A DNA stretch of 64,000 nucleotides from Sphingobacterium sp. SRCM116780 (GTDB lineage Bacteria > Bacteroidota > Bacteroidia > Sphingobacteriales > Sphingobacteriaceae). Within the stretch, counting starts at the first letter, position 1, and each line of letters starts with the position of its first letter. Positions 36,428 to 45,178 of this stretch are shown piece after piece. The DNA lies in assembly GCF_021442025.1 (NCBI RefSeq), contig NZ_CP090446.1:1488001-1552000 (forward strand). The letters are read 5' to 3'. Below the pieces are notes generated by a model. The model was not told the DNA's origin and searched no databases. It worked only from the letters and a program-made list of their open reading frames with translations. The position numbers and the translations under genes were made by a program.

Positions 36428-37129
36428 ATGAAAAAAAAGATTGTTGTTTTTACAGGAGCTGGTATTTCAGCTGAAAGTGGTATTCAAACCTTTCGTGACG
36501 CCAACGGCTTATGGGAAGGTCATCATGTGGAAGATGTTGCCAGCATTGATGGGTGGAATAAAAATCCAAGTCTTGTACAGAACTTTTATAATATGCGGCG
36601 TCAAATAGCACTGAATGCAGAACCAAATGCTGCTCATTGTGCCTTAGTGACTCTTGAAAAGGTATTTGATGTACATATTATCACACAAAATGTCGATTTA
36701 TTACATGAACGTTCTGGCTCTTCTCATGTACTACATTTGCATGGAAGATTGGATCTGGCTTGCTCATCACTCGATAAACGATTGATTTATCCTGTAGTTG
36801 GACATGAAATTAAGATGGGAGATTGCTGTGAAAAGGGCTCACAATTACGTCCAAATATTGTTTGGTTTGGTGAATCTGTCCCGAATATGGAACCTGCTAT
36901 ACAGCTTTCAGAACAGGCAGATATCATGATTGTTACCGGAACCTCTTTAACGGTATATCCTGCTGCGAGTTTAGTAGAAGTTATCGTTCCTACATGTGAC
37001 TTATATGTCATTGATAAACATATAAATCTTGCTCGTATACCAAAAAAGTCGATTACAATGGAAGGAACTGCTTCAGAGATGGTTCCAAAGTTGGTGAACC
37101 AATTAATAGCCCACAATACAATTTTGTAA
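36428..37129 (+). CDS. Sir2-family NAD-dependent deacylase (sirtuin)
   Basis: The start ATG at 36428 is preferred over an in-frame GTG at 36419; the protein is 233 residues. The NAD motif GAGISAESGIQTFRDANGLW is canonical, QNVD supplies the nicotinamide-pocket residues and the catalytic His is in VLHLHGRLD. After it the usual four-cysteine zinc ribbon is not intact: only DLACSS and GDCCEKG remain before LRPNIVWFGE. Sirtuins remove acyl groups from lysines. The gene lies inside a glycosidase cluster, probably by chance. Protein targets are unknown. Confidence 0.9.
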   Translation: MKKKIVVFTGAGISAESGIQTFRDANGLWEGHHVEDVASIDGWNKNPSLVQNFYNMRRQIALNAEPNAAHCALVTLEKVFDVHIITQNVDLLHERSGSSHVLHLHGRLDLACSSLDKRLIYPVVGHEIKMGDCCEKGSQLRPNIVWFGESVPNMEPAIQLSEQADIMIVTGTSLTVYPAASLVEVIVPTCDLYVIDKHINLARIPKKSITMEGTASEMVPKLVNQLIAHNTIL

Positions 37130-37140
37130 TCTATTTCTTC

Positions 37141-37175
37141 CGCTAACGTTTTCGTAGTTGAAGCAAACGTTTGCA
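37141..37175 (+). promoter_or_regulatory. Two LacI-type palindromes upstream of GH20
   Basis: GCAAACGTTTGC (37163-37174) is a perfect 12-bp palindrome with the central CG and flanks seen in LacI/GalR operators. CGCTAACGTTTTCG (37141-37154) is an imperfect copy. Their centres are 21 bp apart, two helical turns. A possible -7 element TATATTTA lies at 37212-37219. Confidence 0.55.
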
Positions 37176-37305
37176 TAACCTGTATTTCATCCTTATAACG
37201 CTTAATAAACCTATATTTAAGTTTTAATAAATCGTCAAACTAATTATCCCTCCATCTTATCTTATTCAGATCATTGTTGAGTATGGGTGGATTTTATGAA
37301 ATATT

Positions 37306-38931
37306 ATGATAGTCAACAAACTGAATAGAATAGCTTTGCTAATCACCATCTTTATTGTTAGTTACAATTCAGCTAAAGCGCAATTATCGATTATACCTAA
37401 ACCTGAACGTATACAGGTATTGGAGGAAGAATATGTCTTTCCAGCATCAAGTAAAATTAACATATTGGATGAAGAATTTGAATCTGTTGGCCGATATCTT
37501 CAGCAACAACTTCTTTCCAAATTTGGTTTTACGAGCACCATTGCTCCTAATAAATCTGTTTTTTCCTCTATTCAATTTGAAAGAAGGGCAAGTCTAGAAC
37601 AAGAGGAATATGAAATAAAAATTGAAAAAAATATCCTTACGGTTTATGCGAGTACTCGTGTAGGTGCGACTTATGCTGTAAGTTCGATACTACAAGCTTT
37701 TAGTTTTGGAAAACGCTCTCCGCAGAACATCAGTATGAAAGCCTTTGCGATAAAGGACAAACCGGCTTATCCATGGCGTGGTTTTATGCTTGATGAATCG
37801 CGTCATTTTTTTGGAAAAGAAAAAGTAAAATCGCTATTGAATTGGATGGCTTTTTATAAACTGAATAAATTTCATTGGCACTTGACAGATGAACCTGCAT
37901 GGCGATTGGAAATTCAAAAATATCCACTCTTGACACTCGTTGGTGGTATCGGAACCTATACTAATTCATTAGCTCCTGCAGCATATTACTCACAAGCAGA
38001 TATAGCCGAAATAATCGCTTATGCTGATGAACGACAAATCGAAGTTATTCCTGAAATTGATATGCCGGGACATGCAACAGCAGCGAACAAGGCTTATCCG
38101 CAATTAAGTGGTGGTGGAAATGATAAGCATCCAGATTTCACTTTTCATCCAGCAAAGGATCTTACATATAGTTTTTTAACGAATGTATTGCGAGAAACGA
38201 AAGCATTATTCCCATCTTCCATTATTCATCTCGGCGGTGATGAGGTCTCCTTCGGTAGTGACGCGTGGAACTCGGATAGTGCTATACAGAGGTTAAAAAG
38301 CAAAGAAAATCTAAAAGATAATAAATCCGTAGAAAATTACTTTATGCGTCGAATGGCAGATTCGTTAAAGACCATGGATGCGACTTTATTGGTATGGGAT
38401 GAAATGGTTGATGCGGGCTTATCGAAAGATAAAACTCTTTTGATCTGGTGGAGACATGATAAACCGGAACAATTAACAACAATATTGAAGTCTGGTTACA
38501 AAACAATATTATCACCAAGATTGCCATTCTATTTTGACTTTGTACAAGAAGAATCGCATAAGTATGGTCGTAAATGGGGAAAATTGTACAATCCTTTAGA
38601 GGATGTTTATAATTTTTCTCCAAGCAATTATGATTCACTAGCGATTGAAAAAAATCAAATTTTAGGAATTCAAGCTAATCTTTGGACAGAGACTGTCACC
38701 AATACCAATCGATTGGATTATTTAATTTTTCCTCGGATTGCTGCATTAGCTGAAGTAGCTTGGACAAAAAAAGGGAATAAAAATTATGAGGAGTTCAAGG
38801 AATCATTGAAGAAACACTTGAATTTGTATCGTGAAGCAAATTTATATTATTATGATCCTTTTAATAAATCTAATCCAGAACCTGTAGTCATGAAGAAGGT
38901 ACAGCGTTCTTATATAGATAACCCTGAATAA
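37306..38931 (+). CDS. Beta-N-acetylhexosaminidase, GH20
   Basis: A 541-residue secreted hexosaminidase with a signal peptide ending near SAKAQ. A GH20b N-terminal domain (about 25-140) precedes the TIM barrel, which starts PWRGFMLDESRHFF. The catalytic pair is Asp312-Glu313 in IHLGGDEV; other motifs are KFHWHLTDEPAWRLE and PEIDMPGHA. It releases terminal beta-GlcNAc/GalNAc from glycans, probably in the periplasm. A second GH29 gene follows after ten bases, so the two should be co-expressed. Confidence 0.94.
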   Translation: MIVNKLNRIALLITIFIVSYNSAKAQLSIIPKPERIQVLEEEYVFPASSKINILDEEFESVGRYLQQQLLSKFGFTSTIAPNKSVFSSIQFERRASLEQEEYEIKIEKNILTVYASTRVGATYAVSSILQAFSFGKRSPQNISMKAFAIKDKPAYPWRGFMLDESRHFFGKEKVKSLLNWMAFYKLNKFHWHLTDEPAWRLEIQKYPLLTLVGGIGTYTNSLAPAAYYSQADIAEIIAYADERQIEVIPEIDMPGHATAANKAYPQLSGGGNDKHPDFTFHPAKDLTYSFLTNVLRETKALFPSSIIHLGGDEVSFGSDAWNSDSAIQRLKSKENLKDNKSVENYFMRRMADSLKTMDATLLVWDEMVDAGLSKDKTLLIWWRHDKPEQLTTILKSGYKTILSPRLPFYFDFVQEESHKYGRKWGKLYNPLEDVYNFSPSNYDSLAIEKNQILGIQANLWTETVTNTNRLDYLIFPRIAALAEVAWTKKGNKNYEEFKESLKKHLNLYREANLYYYDPFNKSNPEPVVMKKVQRSYIDNPE

Positions 38932-38941
38932 CCCCATAAAG

Positions 38942-40444
38942 ATGACTATTTTTTTGAAAAAATCCTTTCTTGCAATAACTTTGATGATCTTGGCATCTTC
39001 TGTTAACGGACAGTGGACTGGTCCAAAGACTAAACCTACAGCATTAAAAGAAATCAAATATGGTCCGATATCACCAGCACATCGAACTGATGTCGATATG
39101 GTCACATTTCGGAACTATGGATTGGGACAATTTATACACTGGGGTTTATATGCAATTCCAGGAAACGAGTGGGAAGGTGTCAGTGCTAGGGGTGGAGCTG
39201 CCGCATCTGAGTGGATCCGATCTTGGGGAGGTACTACTGCACCAAAGGATTGGGTGAAGACTTATGACAATCTTTATAAAGAATTTAATCCTAAAGATTT
39301 TGATGCCAAACGTTGGGCTAAACAGGCGAAAAATATGGGTGCTAAGTATGTGATTTTTACGACAAAACATCATGATGGTTTTGCCATGTGGCCTACTCAA
39401 TATTCCAATTATAACATCAGCAAAACGCCCTATAAAAAAGATATCGTAAAGGAAGTGGTAGATGCATATACAGCTGAAGGAATTGATGTATACTTATATT
39501 TTTCGATTTTAGAATGGAATAATCCAGACTATATGGGAAAAGAACCTAAAACTCCTAAAGAGAAGAAAAAATTCAATCGATTTCTACAGTATACCCGCAA
39601 CCAGTTATTGGAATTGATGCAAAACTATCCGCAAATGAAAGGTTTTTGGTTTGATGGTACTTGGGATCAATCTTGGATCAAATCTTACGAATTTACCTAT
39701 AATTTAGAAAAGGAATTACGAGAAAAACATCCAGGAATAATCATTGGATCTCGCTTTCGTAACGATGAATATGGTAAACGACACTTTGATGCTAACGGTC
39801 GTATGTTAGGCGATTATGAACAAGGGTGGGAGCGTAAATTACCTGCCGATATTTCTTGGTTAGAAGGTCGTGATTGGGATTGTGTGATGACTATTCCACC
39901 TAATGGCTGGGGTTATATGAAAGATTGGTCCGGTCTTTATACAAAAACAACTGATGACATTTTAGACATGCTACTTTATTCGGCATCTTTGAGCGGTAAT
40001 TTTGTTTTAAATTTTGGTCCAGACGGGCAAGGGAATATGCATCCTGAAGAGGATAAAATCGCTAAAGAGCTTGGAGAATGGATGAAAGTAAATGGAGAAG
40101 CCGTTTATGGAGCTCATCATGCAGGAATGACCAATTCTAAGCTGGGTTACTTCACCAAAAAGGAAGACAATCTGTACCTAACTGTTTTCAATAGACCAAT
40201 CAATAATAGTGTAAGGGTATCGGTTCCTAAAATAGCAAGCGAAGTTCCATTAACAGCAACATTATTGGCGAATGGGCAATCTTTAGCGGTGAAGCATGCA
40301 GATATAGGTCTAGATCTAGACAAAAACACCTATTATGATGTACTTATACCCAACATCTTTCAAACGGATAGGGCATTTGTGATAAAAATGAAAGTTGGAA
40401 GCCAGGTAGTCAAGGTTGAAAAATTAATGGATGCTAAGATGTAA
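38942..40444 (+). CDS. Alpha-L-fucosidase, GH29 (second copy)
   Basis: A 500-residue secreted GH29 enzyme with an N-terminal signal (KKSFLAITLMILASSVNGQ). Barrel motifs are GQFIHWGLYAIPGNEW, TTKHHDGFAMWP and FWFDGTWDQSW with nucleophile Asp238. It differs clearly from the first GH29 in this cluster (different insert after the HWG motif; SEWIRSWGG), so it is not a recent duplicate and probably has a different linkage preference. It starts ten bases after the GH20 stop. Confidence 0.92.
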   Translation: MTIFLKKSFLAITLMILASSVNGQWTGPKTKPTALKEIKYGPISPAHRTDVDMVTFRNYGLGQFIHWGLYAIPGNEWEGVSARGGAAASEWIRSWGGTTAPKDWVKTYDNLYKEFNPKDFDAKRWAKQAKNMGAKYVIFTTKHHDGFAMWPTQYSNYNISKTPYKKDIVKEVVDAYTAEGIDVYLYFSILEWNNPDYMGKEPKTPKEKKKFNRFLQYTRNQLLELMQNYPQMKGFWFDGTWDQSWIKSYEFTYNLEKELREKHPGIIIGSRFRNDEYGKRHFDANGRMLGDYEQGWERKLPADISWLEGRDWDCVMTIPPNGWGYMKDWSGLYTKTTDDILDMLLYSASLSGNFVLNFGPDGQGNMHPEEDKIAKELGEWMKVNGEAVYGAHHAGMTNSKLGYFTKKEDNLYLTVFNRPINNSVRVSVPKIASEVPLTATLLANGQSLAVKHADIGLDLDKNTYYDVLIPNIFQTDRAFVIKMKVGSQVVKVEKLMDAKM

Positions 40445-40535
40445 TGCTATTTTTTAGCTGATTTTTATTAAAAAGCTAAAGTACTTTGATGTTAACTTTT
40501 TTTTATTATTTTAGAGTTAAATAAATGTGCCATAA

Positions 40536-41645
40536 ATGACCAAAATTATATTAACCATTATCGCCTGTTCTGTATTAGTGTCTTGTAAACATAGAGGTAA
40601 AAATAAAAATGCTACCCATCAAGATTCTACAATAAATAATACCGAACAAGTATTGTTAGATTCTACTGAAGCAAAACGTATACTGACATTACCCTTGCAT
40701 TGTCTTGAAGTAGAATATCCAAATAAATTAGGACAAGTGATCGGATCTGAACAAGATTTAAAAACACCATCACAACTGCATCCCATTTTTTATGGATGCT
40801 TTGATTGGCATTCATCTGTTCATGGATATTGGTCTATGGTTAAGGTTTTAAAAACATTTCCAAATTTGAGTGAAAGCACAGCTGTTCGCGCTTTGCTGAA
40901 TTCAAAAATTAATACCGATAATGTAAATAAAGAAATAGCATTCTTTTTGGACAAAAATAATAAGGGCTTTGAACGAACTTATGGATGGGCTTGGCTTTTG
41001 CAATTGCAAGCTGAACTTATAAATTGGAAAGATCCAGATGCTGAGAAATGGGCAAAGGCATTACAACCTCTTGCTGATCTATTAGTAAAAAACTATGAAG
41101 AATATCTACCCAAATTAGTTTATCCTATTCGTTCAGGTCAGCATGATAATTCAGCTTTTGGATTTAGTTTAGCACTCGATTATGCTAAGGTAACACAAGA
41201 TACTGCTTTTGAAAATTTAATTATAGAACATGCCAACCGTTTGTACAGTCATGATAAATCTTGTAATATAGCTTATGAACCTAGTGGATCTGATTTTCTC
41301 TCTCCTTGTCTGGAAGAGGCATATCTCATGTCAAAGATTTTGAATCTGGATGATTCCAAAAAATGGCTGAAAGACTTTATGCCGGATTTATTTAAGAAAG
41401 ATTTTAAGCTTGAACCTGGTATCGTGAAAGATCGTACAGATGGTAAATTGGTGCATTTGGATGGACTTAACTTCAGTCGTGCAACATGTCTCAACGGAAT
41501 TGCACATAAATTACCTGAGCTTAAACATTTACATGTGCTAGCATATCATCATTTACAATATTCCTTACCAAATATCAGCAATGATGATTATATGGGATCG
41601 CACTGGTTAGGTACATTTGCTTTATATGCAATCACACATCAATAA
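40536..41645 (+). CDS. DUF2891 family lipoprotein
   Basis: A 369-residue product with a lipobox (SVLVSCK, Cys near residue 17), so envelope-anchored. The domain is DUF2891: HPIFYGCFDWHSSVHGYW, GWAWLLQL, SGQHDNSAFG and LDGLNFSRATCL are typical. The family is predicted to be an alpha/alpha-toroid, as in several sugar-processing enzymes, but its activity is unknown. It is about 90 bases behind the GH29 gene, at the end of the glycan cluster, suggesting a possible glycan-related role (inference). Confidence 0.82.
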   Translation: MTKIILTIIACSVLVSCKHRGKNKNATHQDSTINNTEQVLLDSTEAKRILTLPLHCLEVEYPNKLGQVIGSEQDLKTPSQLHPIFYGCFDWHSSVHGYWSMVKVLKTFPNLSESTAVRALLNSKINTDNVNKEIAFFLDKNNKGFERTYGWAWLLQLQAELINWKDPDAEKWAKALQPLADLLVKNYEEYLPKLVYPIRSGQHDNSAFGFSLALDYAKVTQDTAFENLIIEHANRLYSHDKSCNIAYEPSGSDFLSPCLEEAYLMSKILNLDDSKKWLKDFMPDLFKKDFKLEPGIVKDRTDGKLVHLDGLNFSRATCLNGIAHKLPELKHLHVLAYHHLQYSLPNISNDDYMGSHWLGTFALYAITHQ

Positions 41646-41792
41646 TTGATTGAATAGGATATAAAGATATGGTGTAAGTTTTGGAAAGATAGCAGGAAGA
41701 ATAGAAAGTGGATTTCAATATCAAGTGACAAAAATTAGCTTTCGACGATAAAATATGACATCTTGTCTTAAATTGTGTCTTTGGAATATGGA

Positions 41793-41815
41793 TTGATATT
41801 TAACTGTTAAATCAA
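41793..41815. repeat. Imperfect palindrome upstream of htpG
   Basis: TTGATATTTAAC / GTTAAATCAA around a single T, with a one-base bulge; core TTTAAC/GTTAAA. It lies 24 bases before the htpG start and could be an operator. It does not match the CIRCE element. Confidence 0.4.
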
Positions 41816-41839
41816 TTAGCATTTAAATATAAAATATAT

Positions 41840-43729
41840 ATGAACACAGAAAAAGGATCTATTTCAATCCACACGGAAAACATTTTTCCTGTCATTAAAA
41901 AATTCTTATACTCTGATAACGAGATCTTCTTACGCGAGTTAGTATCGAACGCGGTGGATGCATCTCAAAAGATTAAGCGCTTAGCTTCTTTAGGTCAATA
42001 CCAAGGCGAAGTAGGTGATTTACTTGTTGATGTGAAACTTGATGAAGCAGCAAAAACAATTACCATCTCTGATAATGGTATTGGTATGACAGCTGATGAA
42101 ATCAAAAAATACATCAACCAAGTTGCATTTTCAGGTGCAACTGAATTTATGGAGAAGTTCAAAGAGGCTAATGATGCAAATGAAATCATCGGTCGTTTTG
42201 GGTTAGGTTTCTATTCAGCTTTTATGGTAGCGGATCATGTTGAGATTGAAACTTTATCTTACCAAGATGGTGCAGAAGCAGCACATTGGACTTGTGATGG
42301 TAGTACTTCTTATGAAATCTCAGCGGGTACACGTACAACACGTGGTACAGATATCATTTTACATATAAACGATGAGTCTGCTGAGTTTTTAAACAAATCT
42401 CGTCTACAAGAGATATTGGATAAATATGCTCGTTTTCTTCCAGTTAATATCCGTTTTGGAACAAAAACTACTTCTGAACCAGATGGTGAAGATGAAGAAG
42501 GAAAAGCAAAATATAAATCTGTTGAGGTTGATAATATTATTAACAATACAAGCCCTGCATGGACGAAAGCTCCTGCGGAATTGACAGATGAAGATTATTT
42601 GGCTTTCTATAAAGAATTGTATCCATACTCCATGGATGAGCCTTTATTTTGGATCCATTTAAACGTTGATTATCCATTTAATTTAACTGGAATTCTATAC
42701 TTCCCTAAGATTAAGAATGAATTAGAAATTCAACGTAATAAAATCAAGTTGTATTCTCGTCAAGTATTCATTACAGATGAGGTTAAAGATATTGTTCCCG
42801 AATTCTTAATGTTGTTGCATGGGGTAATCGATTCACCAGATATTCCGTTGAACGTATCAAGAAGCTTCTTACAAGCGGACAGTAATGTGAAGAAAATCAA
42901 CAACTACATTACCAAGAAAGTAGCAGATAAATTGCAGGAGATTTTCAAGACTGATCGTAAAGGTTTTGAGGAAAAATGGAATGATATTGGTTTGTTTATT
43001 AAATACGGTATGTTGAGCGATGAAAAATTTGCAGAAAAAGCAAATGATTTTTGCTTGTTGACGAATACGGATAAAGAAAACTATACGATCAAGGAATATT
43101 ACGAAAAAGTAAAAGATATTCAAGTTGATAAAGACGGTCAGGTTATTTACTTATATACACATGATGTCGCGCAACAAGATAGTTTCATCGCTACTGCAAA
43201 AACAAAAGGATATGATGTATTGGTATTAGATGGACCTTTGGATACCCATATGACTTCTTATTTGGAGCAAAAAGGAGGAGAGAAGGTACAGTTGAAACGT
43301 GTTGATGCTGATATAATCGATAAGTTGATCCAAAAAGACGAAAAACAAGAATTATCGATTTCTGAAGAAGAATCAAAACAAGCGTTATCGATATTTGAAA
43401 AAGCGATCAGTCGTGCCGATATGAAAGTGGAAGTGGAGCCTTTATCTGCAGATGAATTACCTGTTTCTGTAACGATCGATGAGTTTATGCGTCGGATGAA
43501 AGATATGGCAAAAACAAATGGTGGTATGAACTTCTATGGAAGCTTACCTGATAATTATAAAGTCAGTGTAAATGGTAACCATCCTTTGGTAAAACGTATT
43601 TTATCAAGTTCTGAAGAAGAAGGTTCGCAGTTGGCAAAACAAGCTTTTGATTTAGCTTTATTGTCACGTGGATTACTAACCGGATCAGCATTGACTTCGT
43701 TTGTAAAACGTAGTGTAGAGTTGATCTAA
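41840..43729 (+). CDS. htpG: Molecular chaperone HtpG (Hsp90)
   Basis: A 629-residue cytosolic Hsp90 chaperone. The N-terminal ATPase domain has EIFLRELVSNAVDA, DNGIGMTADEIK and GRFGLGFYSAFMVADH. The middle domain holds LNVSRSFLQ with the catalytic-loop Arg; the C-terminal dimerisation region ends LTSFVKRSVELI. No eukaryotic MEEVD tail, as expected for bacteria. Length is typical. It is monocistronic, with a palindrome before the start and a terminator after it. Confidence 0.96.
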   Translation: MNTEKGSISIHTENIFPVIKKFLYSDNEIFLRELVSNAVDASQKIKRLASLGQYQGEVGDLLVDVKLDEAAKTITISDNGIGMTADEIKKYINQVAFSGATEFMEKFKEANDANEIIGRFGLGFYSAFMVADHVEIETLSYQDGAEAAHWTCDGSTSYEISAGTRTTRGTDIILHINDESAEFLNKSRLQEILDKYARFLPVNIRFGTKTTSEPDGEDEEGKAKYKSVEVDNIINNTSPAWTKAPAELTDEDYLAFYKELYPYSMDEPLFWIHLNVDYPFNLTGILYFPKIKNELEIQRNKIKLYSRQVFITDEVKDIVPEFLMLLHGVIDSPDIPLNVSRSFLQADSNVKKINNYITKKVADKLQEIFKTDRKGFEEKWNDIGLFIKYGMLSDEKFAEKANDFCLLTNTDKENYTIKEYYEKVKDIQVDKDGQVIYLYTHDVAQQDSFIATAKTKGYDVLVLDGPLDTHMTSYLEQKGGEKVQLKRVDADIIDKLIQKDEKQELSISEEESKQALSIFEKAISRADMKVEVEPLSADELPVSVTIDEFMRRMKDMAKTNGGMNFYGSLPDNYKVSVNGNHPLVKRILSSSEEEGSQLAKQAFDLALLSRGLLTGSALTSFVKRSVELI

Positions 43730-43749
43730 ACGATCTAAAATAATAGCTT

Positions 43750-43787
43750 AATCCTCATTATGATACGTTATAATGGGGATTTTTTGT
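43750..43787 (+). terminator. Terminator after htpG
   Basis: AATCCTCATTAT / ATAATGGGGATT (one G:U pair) is followed by a T-run. It separates htpG from tRNA-His. Confidence 0.85.
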
Positions 43788-43796
43788 TTAAAAACA

Positions 43797-43828
43797 TTTG
43801 GAGGATATGGAATAAAATTCTACTTTTG
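43797..43828 (+). promoter_or_regulatory. Promoter of tRNA-His
   Basis: TTTG at 43797-43800, a 20-nt spacer and TACTTTTG at 43821-43828 match the Bacteroidota TTTG-N19-21-TAnnTTTG consensus exactly. It ends 13 bases before the tRNA. This is the best promoter match I found in the window. Confidence 0.8.
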
Positions 43829-43840
43829 TATCACAAACAC

Positions 43841-43915
43841 GGTAGGTGTAGCTCAGTTGGTTAGAGCATCGGTTTGTGGTACCGAGGGTCGTGGGTTCGA
43901 GCCCCATCACTTACC
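43841..43915 (+). tRNA. tRNA-His (anticodon GTG)
   Basis: A full cloverleaf can be drawn. The acceptor stem is GTAGGTG / CACTTAC (one G:U pair), preceded by the G-1 opposite C73 that marks tRNA-His. The D-arm contains GCTCAGTTGGTTAGAGC. The anticodon stem is TCGGT / ACCGA around loop TTGTGGT, giving anticodon GTG. The T-arm is GTGGGTTCGAGCCCCAT. CCA is not encoded. It lies at the left edge of the island with altered base composition. Confidence 0.95.
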
Positions 43916-43920
43916 CCTGA

Positions 43921-43960
43921 CGGGGCAAGAGATTTTTAACAATCTTTTGTCCCTTTTTTT
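43921..43960 (+). terminator. Terminator after tRNA-His
   Basis: GGGGCAAGAGATT pairs with AATCTTTTGTCCC (minor bulge and G:U) and runs into a T-run. Confidence 0.8.
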
Positions 43961-44413
43961 ATCTTCTAATTTATTGTTTATCAAGCAGATACATTAAAAC
44001 ATTTCGCTCATCAAAGCGGTTTGATGTTGTAGGTTTTCAAAATCGAATTTTTCGGGGAACATCGAACCAATCAGCCTTCTCTTATCATTAATGGCAGATT
44101 TGGTGAAAATTGGAGATAAACTGCAAAGTGTAGTTATTGCATCATCCAAGATCAGCCCTAGCAGGGCATTGCCCAGGATGATTGCGAGACTTAGGTGGTT
44201 GATTATCGATGGTATAAAAGCTGATCACTCCCTTCCTTTTCATTTGCTTATTTCAAATCTAAATACCAAAGCATTGGAAATACTTGCTGATAAAAGTTAA
44301 TGCATTCCATTCGCAATATGAAAGTTATAGTTGTTTAAATTGGAAACAATGCAGGCAATAAACTTATTATTTTAGCATAAACTAAATATCTCTAACTTAG
44401 AAAAAAAATTAAT
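43961..44413. other. Island left border, no intact gene
   Basis: About 450 bases between the tRNA terminator and cutC. It holds a minus-strand recombinase remnant (43994-44116). A 69-codon plus-strand frame at 44091-44300 overlaps it and looks spurious. Nothing else is recognised. Confidence 0.5.
43994..44116 (-). pseudogene. C-terminal remnant of a serine recombinase
   Basis: Read on the minus strand, the last 40 codons before the stop at 43994-43996 include SPIFTKSAINDKRRLIGSMF then PEKFDFENLQHQTALMSEMF. The RRLIGSxFPEKxxFE pattern with a following Arg/Gln-Thr is that of the end of large serine recombinases of Bacteroidota. Upstream of it the frame stays open but no longer resembles the family. 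Only the tail remains, immediately behind tRNA-His. Confidence 0.5.
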
Positions 44414-45139
44414 ATGCAGATAAAACAACTCGAAGTTTGCGCTTTTAACATTCAGTCTAGCCTAATCGCACAAAAAATAGGAGCCAGTCGGGTAGAACTT
44501 TGTGATAACCCGATTGAGGGAGGCACCACGCCTTCATTCGGTACAATCAAACAAGTTAGAGAAAATATTTCAATAGATCTTTTTCCAATAGTCCGTCCCA
44601 GATCAGGGAACTATTATTATTCTGCGGACGAGTACCAGATCATTAAAAATGATATTGAGGCTTGTAGAATTTTGGAATGCAATGGTATCTCTATTGGGGC
44701 TCAAACTATCAATGGAGAAATAGATAAGGATTGGCTAAAACGTATCGTAGATTGGGCAGGTTCGTTAAAGGTAACCTGTAATAGGGCCTTCGATGGTGTC
44801 CCAGACATTTTTAAAGCTTTAGAAGATATCATCGAGTGCGGCTGCGAAAGGGTATTGACCTCGGGTGGTGAAATTGGGGCTCCTCAGGGGACAGAGATTT
44901 TGAAAAAATTAGTAGAGCAGGCAGGTGATCGCATTATCATTATGCCTGGTGCAGGTATAAAGTCTAGCAACTTAAAACAATTGGTTGATGAAACTAAGGC
45001 CACAGAGTTCCATGCCTCGGCAAGAGAGGTGGCTGTCAATCCGCTACATTATATTAATCGTAAAATTAATGATTACGGAAATCTTTATGTCTCTTCAGAA
45101 ACAGAACTCCAAAAAATGATTGACATCTTAAGACATTAA
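44414..45139 (+). CDS. cutC: CutC family protein
   Basis: A 241-residue TIM-barrel protein named for copper homeostasis; its actual activity is unsettled. Conserved CutC blocks are LEVCAFNIQSSLIAQKIGASRVELC, GGTTPSFG, IVRPRSGNYYYS, NRAFDG, LTSGGEIGA and MPGAGI (with FHASAR near the end). No signal peptide: cytoplasmic. It is the first intact gene of the island and is convergent with the AraC gene. In Bacteroidota CutC genes often sit beside glycoside hydrolase loci; here it may be part of the mobile cargo or of the former host context. Confidence 0.9.
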   Translation: MQIKQLEVCAFNIQSSLIAQKIGASRVELCDNPIEGGTTPSFGTIKQVRENISIDLFPIVRPRSGNYYYSADEYQIIKNDIEACRILECNGISIGAQTINGEIDKDWLKRIVDWAGSLKVTCNRAFDGVPDIFKALEDIIECGCERVLTSGGEIGAPQGTEILKKLVEQAGDRIIIMPGAGIKSSNLKQLVDETKATEFHASAREVAVNPLHYINRKINDYGNLYVSSETELQKMIDILRH

Positions 45140-45178
45140 TAATAATATAATTTAGCCCCGATTTGAAAAATAATCTTT

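Noticed and set aside
44091..44300. 69-codon plus-strand frame behind tRNA-His
   Set aside because: It overlaps the minus-strand recombinase remnant, has no recognisable features and no supporting promoter or ribosome-binding site.
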